Source: Chitinophagaceae bacterium
Lineage (GTDB): Bacteria > Bacteroidota > Bacteroidia > Chitinophagales > Chitinophagaceae
Length of the DNA stretch: 8,073 bases
Reading direction: 5' to 3'
Assembly: GCA_003455235.1 (NCBI GenBank)
Contig: DMRT01000273.1
Location: forward strand, 1-8,073
Below the pieces are notes generated by a model. That model saw only the letters and a program-made list of their open reading frames with translations. It did not search any database and was not told the DNA's origin. Shown here in pieces: positions 1 to 6,112 of the stretch (positions are counted from its first letter, which is position 1; each line of letters starts with the position of its first letter). The position numbers and the translations under genes were made by a program.

Positions 1-173
1 GGCATTTGTATATCCAGGAAAACAACATCCGGTTTTTGTATTTCAATCTGCTGCCGGGCGGCGGCGGCATTGCTGCAGGTAGCCACCACTTCCACGGCCG
101 GGCAATGCCTCGCCAGCAGTTTCTGCAGGGTGCGTATGCCGTCTGGTTCGTCGTCTACTAAAATTGCTTTCAT
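1..173 (-). CDS. LytTR-family response regulator, N-terminal part of receiver domain (cut by window edge)
   Basis: The visible 57 residues are the start of a CheY-like receiver domain. The first strand reads MKAILVDDEP, with the acidic pair D7/D8 that binds Mg2+. The phosphoacceptor Asp is D54 in the strand VVFLDIQM. The gene runs off the left edge, so no output domain is visible. The call to the LytR/AlgR (LytTR DNA-binding) class is inferred from its partner: LytS-type kinases of the His_kinase PF06580 family normally pair with LytTR regulators. The ATG lies 5 nt after the stop codon of the upstream kinase gene, so the two are almost certainly co-transcribed and translationally close. Expected role: accept phosphate from the kinase and act as a transcription factor. 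The receiver assignment is very firm; the output domain is an inference. Confidence 0.9.
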   Translation of the reverse strand, partial: MKAILVDDEPDGIRTLQKLLARHCPAVEVVATCSNAAAARQQIEIQKPDVVFLDIQM

Positions 174-178
174 ACTGT

Positions 179-3100
179 TTATGTATTACTGATCATGAAT
201 GTTAAGGTTACTCTTGTTCCGCTTTTATTTTCCTGTTCATCTGCCAGGTCGGTAATCACCAGGGTGCAGGCTGTGCCGAATTTTTCATTCAGTATCTTGA
301 TGCGTTTGCGGAGATTCTCGAGTCCAACTGAATGATGCTTCTTCTTATGCAGTTCTTTTTCTTTCATACTCTGGCTGATCCCGATCCCATTGTCTTCAAT
401 GATGCAGGTCATGGTATGTTCGTGCTGCCGGAAATCGATCCGCAGTTTTTTCTCTGAAGTGGAAGGAAGCAGCCCATGCCATATTGCGTTTTCCACCAAT
501 GGCTGCATCATCAGCGACGGAATCAGTGTGTCCTCGGTTTCAATATTGTTTCCCACCGAAATATGCCAGGCAAACGAACCATCAAAACGAAGCTGTTCCA
601 TCTCCAGGTAGGTTTTCAGGTATTCAATATTCTCGGTGAGGGTTACAAAGGCTTCGCCGGAATGAGTGAGTGTCATCCGGATCATCAGGGCAAACTTGCT
701 CAGGTAGCGGGAGGCAGTATCATTGTCGCCATCGAGTATCATCCGTTTGATGCTGTTGAGAGCATTGAACACAAAATGGGGATTCATCTGCGCCTGCAGG
801 GCTGATAATTTGGCCTCAGCCAGCTGTTCATTGATGCTGGCCAGTTCCCGTTGTTTCACTTCCAGTGTTTTTTCTGATTCAAGCTGTTTAAGCTTATTGG
901 CAATCAGGGTGGCAATGGTGGTCAGTATCTTGATGTCCCGTTCTGTAAAATAATCCGCCTCGTGATGTTCCGAGTCAATGATGCCCAGCAGTTCATTGTT
1001 GTGAATGATGGGAACACAGACCTCGCTCAGGCGGAAGGCTTCATCTACCCGGTAGCGGCTGTCTTTGCGGGTGTCTTTGATCAGAACCGGTTGCCGTGTT
1101 TCCATCACATGCCCCACCACACCCTGGCCCGGCAGCACGTCAAATACCTGTGATGAAATATATTCCGGTTTTCCCTTGGGCCCATATGCCGCCTTCTGGA
1201 TCATTTTTGTTTTGGTATCATTCCAGAGGTAGATCATGCAGTCTACGTATTTCATGCGGCCAATCAGGTGGCCGGCCACATCCCACAACACATCATCCGC
1301 ATTTTTTTTACCGGTCAGGGAGGAAGAAAAATAATTACTGATCTGTTCCAGTTCATACCGGTTTTTATAATCATCGGCCACCAGTTGCTGAATTCTTGTT
1401 TTTTCCATTTCTTTTTTGCGGGCTATATGAGTACGCCAGCTGATGAACAGGTACAGCAGCAGCAACAACACCGCAAGCACGGCAAGCCGGAACCAGGCTT
1501 TTTGCCAGAAAGGCGGCAGCACTTCAATCACAATCTCTTTCACCTGCTCGGGCCAGCGGTTATTGAGCGAAAACACTTTATACTGGATACGGTGCGTACC
1601 CGGTGCCAGGTTGGAAATGCTGAAAGACGACTGGCTGCCTAACTGCTGCCAGGGCGATTGTTCATTGCGGTAAATGCGGTAGGCATATCCCTGGCTGTGG
1701 CCATCAGAGAAATTAATACTGCCGATGTTCAGCACAAGGTCGTTGTAAGTCCACGATGTACTGAACCGGTTGCCCGGCAGGTAGGTATGCCGCTGCCCAT
1801 TGAGGGTAATGTCTTCCACAAATACAGCAGGCTTTGCCGACAGGCTGATGATGGCATTGGGATTGAAGCGGAGTATAACATTGTAAAATCCGAGGTACAA
1901 CTGCTGGGCAGGCGCATCATAAAAGAATTTCGATCCCCGCAGGATCGGCATTTCCGGTATGCCTTCGTCTTTCCCGAATTTTTTTATCTGCATCGAATGC
2001 AGGTCCATGCAGGCAATGCCCGAATAGGAAGCGATCCACAATTTTTCGCCCACAATAATGAGTGAAGCAATATTGTCATCGGGCAATCCATTATGGCGGG
2101 TATAGTGCCGGTAGCTTCTGCTGCTTATATTATAACTGATCAGCCCGTTGTTCGCACAACTGAACCAGATCGTATTCTGTTGATCAATCAGCATGGCTGT
2201 TACCTGCTTATCGGGCATTTTTATATAAGGGAATGAATCAAGCTGACGGTCGAAGCTGTTGAGTTTTGCATTGTACCGTACAATGCCATGCCCGGCAATC
2301 CAGATATTACCGGATGTATCTTCTGCAAAGCCCACTGGAATGCTGGGCATCGACTGGCTGCCCGGGATCACGGAGAACTGTTTGGAAGCAATGTGGTACT
2401 TATACGTGGTTGCAGAAGCCACCCACATATTACCGGGCCGGTCTTTGTAGAGTTCATTTGTCCAGAAGCCTTTGTCCCAGCCGGGAGGAATTAATTTTGT
2501 TTGCCTGCCCGTAGGCTCATCATATACAAGCAAAGGCCCGCCGGTACCTAACAGCAGCGTATGTGGGGCCAGGCAGGAGATTTTATATACCGGTAAACCG
2601 GCTGCTTCATTAATAAGTGTCGTCTGCTTCTCAAACTTCATGGTTTGTTTATCGAACACCAGTAACCCCCCGCCCGAGCGGGTGCCTGCATATATTTTAT
2701 TATCGGTAGCGAATATGGAATGAATGCGGATGCCGGGAAAACTGTCTTCCAGCGAAGGAGGAATATTTGCCAGTTCCACATGTGAGCGTACATTATCCTG
2801 CCTGAACAAACCCCGGTTGGTACCCACCCACAAATTTTTATCCTTGTCCACCAGTAATGTATGACACAGGTACGTGGGAAAATATTTTTCGGGATCCAGC
2901 TGCACGACACCTGTTGCCGGGTTAAGCGTGGCCTTATAAAAACCGGAAAGCTGGGCGGTAATATAGAACACCGTATCCGAATAAGCCACCAGTTTTGATC
3001 GCCAGCCGAATTCCGTTATGCTCTTTTGGAAAGGAAGTATGGAAATAACCTTTTTGTTACGGGCAGTATTTACATAAACCAGGGTATCCCCATCAGATCG

Positions 3101-3838
3101 TAGTATAAAGAACTGCCCGGGTCCGGGTTGAAAGAATTTAAATTCCGTACCGGGGTAATTTACAAATTCGGCAAACAAAGGATCATCCTTTGCTTCCATT
3201 TTTTTAAACTGTCTTTTTTCTTTGTCATAAAGGTAAAGTCCATCCAGGGCCACCACCAGCAGGCGCCGGCTATCCAGCTGCATCAGTTCACGTCCGAATA
3301 CAAAATGCTCTGTGGTTACTTTATTTCCCTGGTAGTAATCATACCGGAAAAGCAGCTTGTGTGTTTTATCAAAATGATAAAAGCCCGAACGGGTCAGCAG
3401 GAAGATGCCACCGCTGGTGTCGCTTAACGCAGCTACAGTCATGTTGAACTTATACGCATATTGCTTATCGGCAAAGGGCACAAAAACATTTCCTGTTTTA
3501 CCGGTCCGGGTATTCACCACGTGCAGGCCGGTGGTGAAAAAAGCAATCTCTTCTTTATTCAGCCAGCTCAGTCCCAGGAACTCTTCAGCAGCGGGAGAAA
3601 GGCTGTCGTTGGTACTGTGAAATTGTTTGAACCGGCTTCCATCATACCGGTTTAGACCCGAATAGGTGCAAAGCCATATGTACCCGGCGGCATCCTGTGC
3701 CATTCCCGAAATGGTATTATCCGACAAACCGTTTGCCGTGGTATAACCGGTGAATTTTTTCTCAGAAAGTTCCTGTGCCGGCAGGGAGCCTACGGACAGC
3801 AGGGAAAAAATAAATGAGAAAATATACAGCCTGTGCAT
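179..3838 (-). CDS. LytS-type sensor histidine kinase with Reg_prop propeller, Y_Y_Y and GAF domains
   Basis: A 1219-residue membrane sensor kinase. Residues 1-22 form a Sec signal peptide ending LPAQ. Residues about 23-660 are Reg_prop beta-propeller blades, for example GYIWLCTYSGLNRYDG near 52-67, KNLWVGTNRGLFRQD near 334-348, and further copies near 469, 510, 556 and 597. A Y_Y_Y domain follows (about 670-775), then one transmembrane helix (about 783-801), a short coiled coil, a cytoplasmic GAF domain (about 845-990) and a second coiled coil. The kinase core is PF06580: the phosphoacceptor is H1021 in MNPHFVFNALN. The HATPase has an N-box PLVENAIWHG (1113-1122) and a G-box EDNGIGI (1148-1154). 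There is no fused receiver or AraC domain, so it is not a one-piece hybrid (HTCS) sensor and needs the regulator encoded just downstream. The start is fixed by the signal peptide. The ligand is unknown; propeller/Y_Y_Y sensors in Bacteroides often read glycans, but that is not shown here. Confidence 0.95.
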   Translation of the reverse strand: MHRLYIFSFIFSLLSVGSLPAQELSEKKFTGYTTANGLSDNTISGMAQDAAGYIWLCTYSGLNRYDGSRFKQFHSTNDSLSPAAEEFLGLSWLNKEEIAFFTTGLHVVNTRTGKTGNVFVPFADKQYAYKFNMTVAALSDTSGGIFLLTRSGFYHFDKTHKLLFRYDYYQGNKVTTEHFVFGRELMQLDSRRLLVVALDGLYLYDKEKRQFKKMEAKDDPLFAEFVNYPGTEFKFFQPGPGQFFILRSDGDTLVYVNTARNKKVISILPFQKSITEFGWRSKLVAYSDTVFYITAQLSGFYKATLNPATGVVQLDPEKYFPTYLCHTLLVDKDKNLWVGTNRGLFRQDNVRSHVELANIPPSLEDSFPGIRIHSIFATDNKIYAGTRSGGGLLVFDKQTMKFEKQTTLINEAAGLPVYKISCLAPHTLLLGTGGPLLVYDEPTGRQTKLIPPGWDKGFWTNELYKDRPGNMWVASATTYKYHIASKQFSVIPGSQSMPSIPVGFAEDTSGNIWIAGHGIVRYNAKLNSFDRQLDSFPYIKMPDKQVTAMLIDQQNTIWFSCANNGLISYNISSRSYRHYTRHNGLPDDNIASLIIVGEKLWIASYSGIACMDLHSMQIKKFGKDEGIPEMPILRGSKFFYDAPAQQLYLGFYNVILRFNPNAIISLSAKPAVFVEDITLNGQRHTYLPGNRFSTSWTYNDLVLNIGSINFSDGHSQGYAYRIYRNEQSPWQQLGSQSSFSISNLAPGTHRIQYKVFSLNNRWPEQVKEIVIEVLPPFWQKAWFRLAVLAVLLLLLYLFISWRTHIARKKEMEKTRIQQLVADDYKNRYELEQISNYFSSSLTGKKNADDVLWDVAGHLIGRMKYVDCMIYLWNDTKTKMIQKAAYGPKGKPEYISSQVFDVLPGQGVVGHVMETRQPVLIKDTRKDSRYRVDEAFRLSEVCVPIIHNNELLGIIDSEHHEADYFTERDIKILTTIATLIANKLKQLESEKTLEVKQRELASINEQLAEAKLSALQAQMNPHFVFNALNSIKRMILDGDNDTASRYLSKFALMIRMTLTHSGEAFVTLTENIEYLKTYLEMEQLRFDGSFAWHISVGNNIETEDTLIPSLMMQPLVENAIWHGLLPSTSEKKLRIDFRQHEHTMTCIIEDNGIGISQSMKEKELHKKKHHSVGLENLRKRIKILNEKFGTACTLVITDLADEQENKSGTRVTLTFMISNT

Positions 3839-3864
3839 GGGCAGATGTGTATTACTTGATCTCT

Positions 3865-3872
3865 TAAAGGTA
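3865..3872 (-). promoter_or_regulatory. Possible Bacteroidota -7 element for the sensor kinase gene (weak)
   Basis: On the minus strand this reads TACCTTTA, one mismatch from the Bacteroidota primary-sigma -7 consensus TAnnTTTG, and lies 26 nt upstream of the kinase ATG. The nearest upstream TTG (complement of 3886-3888) is only 13 nt away, too close for a normal -33 partner. Support is therefore weak. Confidence 0.25.
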
Positions 3873-3996
3873 GCAACTAAACCTGCAACATTTTCCCTTT
3901 AAAACCCGATACGCAGTGGCTGTTGCCGTTGGGAAACCCGGGCCTGCCTTTAATCATACCGGGCTGCCTGATAGAAAAAAGCAGAAGCAAAAAAAA

Positions 3997-4015
3997 GTTT
4001 CCGGGCAGTTTCCGG
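3997..4015. repeat. Short direct repeat GTTTCCGG x2 with 11-bp period
   Basis: GTTTCCGG occurs at 3997-4004 and again at 4008-4015, separated by GCA. The 11-bp period places both copies on the same face of the helix, as expected for tandem sites of a dimeric or cooperative regulator. They lie about 90-108 bp upstream of the fibre ATG. No factor is known to me for this word. Confidence 0.4.
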
Positions 4016-4052
4016 ATGAAAAAAAATACCGGCCGTTTGGAAAAGGTTGATT

Positions 4053-4081
4053 CAAACCGCTGGGTGCACAGCATAGGTTTG
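4053..4081. repeat. Imperfect inverted repeat overlapping the candidate promoter
   Basis: CAAACC (4053-4058) pairs with GGTTTG (4076-4081), and inside it GCTG (4059-4062) pairs with CAGC (4069-4072), leaving a GGTGCA loop and an ATA bulge on one side. A second pairing overlaps it: GGGTGC (4062-4067) with GCACCC (4081-4086). Its position over the -7 element suits an operator better than a transcript hairpin, since transcription would start downstream. Dyads of this size can occur by chance. Confidence 0.35.
4074..4081 (+). promoter_or_regulatory. Candidate -7 promoter element for the fibre/DUF3455/haloperoxidase operon
   Basis: TAGGTTTG is an exact match to the Bacteroidota TAnnTTTG -7 consensus and ends 23 nt before the ATG at 4105. 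A TTG that could serve as the -33 element lies at 4047-4049, but the 24-nt spacer is longer than the roughly 19-21 nt usually seen. If used, transcription would start near 4086-4090 and give a very short leader. The element overlaps the right arm of an imperfect dyad (4053-4081), so a protein binding there could block the promoter. Confidence 0.45.
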
Positions 4082-4104
4082 CACCCGGATTGAAAAATAA
4101 CGCC

Positions 4105-5442
4105 ATGAAAAAAATTATTCTTCTGCAGGTATTCATTTGCTGCGCCATCTTCCTCTCGGCACAAAATGTAGGAGTGGGTACCACAGCGCCCGCTTATCGC
4201 CTGGATGTATCGGGTGGAAGCATCAACACCGATTCGCTGTACCGCATTGAGGGTAAGCCTGTGTTATCTGTAAGCGGATCGGGTAACACATTCGCCGGCA
4301 TTAATGCGGGCATTGTAAATACCTCAGGCCTCAGCAACACGGGCCACGGGTATAATACGCTTCTGTCGAATACAACCGGCAATGGCAACACGGCCCTGGG
4401 CACAGATGTACTCCGCAGTAATTCCACGGGCAGTTATAATACGGCATCAGGTGTACGTTCCCTGTATTTTAACTCGGTGGGTCAGTGGAATGCAGCCGTT
4501 GGCTATGAGGCCATGCTGCTGAATGTAAACGGCTCAATCAATACCGCCATGGGCGCCGGTGCGCTTTATAATAATACCAGCGGCAGTTATAATGCAGCAT
4601 CGGGAGGCTATGCCCTGTACAGCAATACCACCGGTTCACACAATACAGCCGGGGGCTCTGCGGCTATGTATTATAATACAACGGGCTCGTACAATACTGC
4701 CAGCGGCTATGGCGCCCTCAACAGGAACATAAGCGGTTTATACAATGTAGCAGATGGATATACTGCGATGGAAGCAAATGTAAGCGGGGCCGGGAACACG
4801 GCTATCGGCTATTTCTCCCTCAGCCTTACCACGGCATCCAACTACAACACCGCATTGGGTTATCGGGCAGGGTATGGTTTTGATCACGGATGGAACAATA
4901 CCCTCCTGGGTACCGAAAGCAATGTGCAGGGCACGGGTATGTACAACAGCATCGCCATCGGCAGTTCGGCCAGGGCCACAGCCAGCAACCAGGTAAGGAT
5001 CGGCAATACATCCACCATTTCAACGGGCGGGTATACCAGCTGGACCAACATCAGCGACGGTCGTTTTAAAAAAAATATAAAAGAAGATGTAAAGGGAATT
5101 GATTTCATCATGAAGCTGCGGCCGGTTACTTACCAGCTCGATGTTTCATCGCTCAGCAGATATTTACATGAACCCGCAGATGGCATGGCCGGAGCGGGCA
5201 ACCCTTCTTCTCTGCTTGAAAAGGAAAAAATCATACAAACAGGATTCATTGCACAGGAAGTTGAGAAAGCAGCCAAAGAATCGGGCTATGATTTCAGCGG
5301 GGTGGATAAACCCAAAAATGAAAACGACCTGTATGGCCTTCGCTATTCCGAGTTTGTAGTTCCCCTGGTAAAAGCCATCCAGGAACAACAGGCAGAAATC
5401 AATGAACTGAAAAAGATCATTGCCCAATTGCGTAAACAATAA
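4105..5442 (+). CDS. Secreted fibre-like protein: YadA-like 17-residue repeats plus C-terminal S74 intramolecular chaperone
   Basis: A 445-residue exported protein. Residues 1-20 are a Sec signal peptide (MKKIILLQVF...SAQ). It is followed by NVGVGTTAPAYRLDVSG, the usual opening of Bacteroidota 'tail fiber domain' proteins. Residues 61-281 are 13 tandem 17-residue repeats of the form NTAxGxxALxxNTTGSY, like the head of trimeric autotransporter adhesins. Residues about 316-425 are a Peptidase_S74 chaperone of endosialidase type: SDGRFKKNIK, LRPVTYQL, TGFIAQEVEKA and LRYSEFVVPLVKAIQ. S317 and K322 sit where the self-cleaving Ser/Lys dyad SDxRxK is expected. Residues about 424-442 form a short coiled coil. 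Known family behaviour: trimerisation, folding of a beta-rich stalk, then release of the chaperone by autoproteolysis. An in-frame TTG at 4090 is not the start, because the signal peptide begins at ATG 4105. No type IX sorting domain or membrane anchor is visible, so the route to the surface is open. It is first in a probable operon. Confidence 0.93.
   Translation: MKKIILLQVFICCAIFLSAQNVGVGTTAPAYRLDVSGGSINTDSLYRIEGKPVLSVSGSGNTFAGINAGIVNTSGLSNTGHGYNTLLSNTTGNGNTALGTDVLRSNSTGSYNTASGVRSLYFNSVGQWNAAVGYEAMLLNVNGSINTAMGAGALYNNTSGSYNAASGGYALYSNTTGSHNTAGGSAAMYYNTTGSYNTASGYGALNRNISGLYNVADGYTAMEANVSGAGNTAIGYFSLSLTTASNYNTALGYRAGYGFDHGWNNTLLGTESNVQGTGMYNSIAIGSSARATASNQVRIGNTSTISTGGYTSWTNISDGRFKKNIKEDVKGIDFIMKLRPVTYQLDVSSLSRYLHEPADGMAGAGNPSSLLEKEKIIQTGFIAQEVEKAAKESGYDFSGVDKPKNENDLYGLRYSEFVVPLVKAIQEQQAEINELKKIIAQLRKQ
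4285..4947 (+). repeat. Thirteen in-frame 51-bp (17-residue) repeats in the fibre gene
   Basis: Repeat starts fall at residues 61, 78, 95, 112, 129, 146, 163, 180, 197, 214, 231, 248 and 265, without any change of register; a degenerate fourteenth (SIAIGSSARA) follows. Each begins with N, has G at position 5 and usually small or hydrophobic residues at positions 8-10. The most regular copies are at 146-213. Codons differ freely between neighbouring copies, so the array is old and held by selection on the protein rather than recently amplified. Confidence 0.9.
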
Positions 5443-5473
5443 CAAGTATAACAGTCATCTAAAACAAAAACAA

Positions 5474-6079
5474 ATGAAGCATTTAAAATCAACCGTTACA
5501 ACATTATTGCTGGCGGTTCTGCTTACAGCAGCAGTTAGCAGCTGTAAAAAAAACAGGGAGGCTGATGTGAGTTCTCCTGCCTATCACATCAACGAAAGCG
5601 AAAGCATGGTAATACCGGCCGCTGTTGATATTCCAGCCAACCTGCCCAATGGCAACAGCCGGGTTGCCACCTTCTTTGCCGAAGGCGTACAGAAATATAA
5701 AGCGCAGGTAAAAGCAGGCAGTCCCGGTATTTACGAATGGGTGTTTGTGGCGCCCCAGGCTGCTTTGTATGATGCCGGAAACAAGATTGTTGGTACCCAC
5801 GGTGCCGGGCCATTCTGGCAATTGTCACCGCTGGACTCCATTTTCGCACAACACTTCAGTCCGGCTAAAACCGCAGCCAGCAGCAACGCCAACAGCATCG
5901 ACTGGTTATTGCTGATGCCCAAGGCAGGCAAAACCGCCACAGGTGTATTTGCCAATGTAGCCTACATCCAGCGAATTGCCACGGTGGGTGGAAAAGCGCC
6001 GGCTGTGTTGCCGCAGAGCGATACAGAAACAGCCGAGGTGAAATACACAGCCATTTACCGGTTTACCAAAAAAAATTAA
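5474..6079 (+). CDS. DUF3455 domain lipoprotein
   Basis: A 201-residue predicted lipoprotein. The signal peptide ends in the lipobox VSSC with acylated Cys at C24, followed by KKN. The body matches the DUF3455 pattern in order: GVQKYKAQV near 71-79, YEWVFVAPQAALYDAGNKIVG near 87-107, HGAGPFWQL (109-117), a small spacer, IDWLLLMPKAG (142-152), TGVFANVAYIQRIATVGGKAPA (156-177) and a final YTAIYRF strand. The function of DUF3455 is unknown; it occurs in bacteria and fungi, usually in exported proteins. An upstream in-frame TTG (5420) would overlap the fibre gene and bury the signal peptide, so ATG 5474 is preferred. The gap from the fibre gene is 31 nt of A-rich sequence with no promoter or terminator, which supports co-transcription. 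The family call is from memory of the conserved motifs. Confidence 0.88.
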   Translation: MKHLKSTVTTLLLAVLLTAAVSSCKKNREADVSSPAYHINESESMVIPAAVDIPANLPNGNSRVATFFAEGVQKYKAQVKAGSPGIYEWVFVAPQAALYDAGNKIVGTHGAGPFWQLSPLDSIFAQHFSPAKTAASSNANSIDWLLLMPKAGKTATGVFANVAYIQRIATVGGKAPAVLPQSDTETAEVKYTAIYRFTKKN

Positions 6080-6112
6080 TGATTAAAAATCAATCAATAA
6101 AAAAACATAGCA

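Larger units (their letters stand above)
3839..4104. promoter_or_regulatory. Divergent intergenic region between the sensor kinase and the exported-protein operon
   Basis: This 266-bp stretch has no convincing gene. Short frames crossing it lack a credible start or any recognisable protein features. It must hold the 5' control signals for both the leftward kinase/regulator unit and the rightward fibre gene. It contains several A-tracts, two copies of a CCGGGC(C)TGCCT word starting 21 bp apart (3938 and 3959), a perfect 8-bp direct repeat GTTTCCGG at 3997 and 4008, and an imperfect dyad at 4053-4081. Which of these are functional cannot be decided from the sequence alone. Confidence 0.7.

Noticed and set aside
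1268..2065. Plus-strand open frames of 124 and 135 residues inside the kinase gene
   Set aside because: The minus-strand kinase has continuous recognisable domains over the same bases; these frames are antisense shadows.
3975..4027. Phased A-tracts causing DNA curvature
   Set aside because: Tract centres are about 15 and 30 bp apart, not in phase with the helical repeat.
3925..4064. LytTR consensus half-sites (GCCGTTGGG at 3925, GCCGTTTGG at 4032, ACCGCTGGG at 4056)
   Set aside because: Each has one mismatch to the loose 9-bp consensus, but no two lie at the usual 21-22 bp spacing, so chance matches are likely.
4090..4104. In-frame TTG start adding five residues to the fibre protein
   Set aside because: The signal peptide starts exactly at the ATG at 4105 (MKKIILL...), and the extra residues would precede its positively charged N-region.
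3877..4184. Minus-strand open frames across the divergent region
   Set aside because: They overlap the fibre signal-peptide region, have no family-like features and are rich in Phe from translated A-tracts.
4105..5442. Prophage tail fibre gene
   Set aside because: The protein has a Sec signal peptide, and no capsid, tail, integrase or lysis gene is present; S74 domains are common in secreted Bacteroidota proteins.
5420..5473. Upstream TTG start for the DUF3455 gene overlapping the end of the fibre gene
   Set aside because: It would add 18 polar residues before a clear lipoprotein signal; the ATG at 5474 fits the signal and the A-rich leader.
6080..6092. TGATT-AAA-AATCA inverted repeat between the DUF3455 and haloperoxidase-like genes
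   Set aside because: Only five A/T-rich pairs with a 3-nt loop; too weak to be a terminator and expected by chance in AT-rich DNA.
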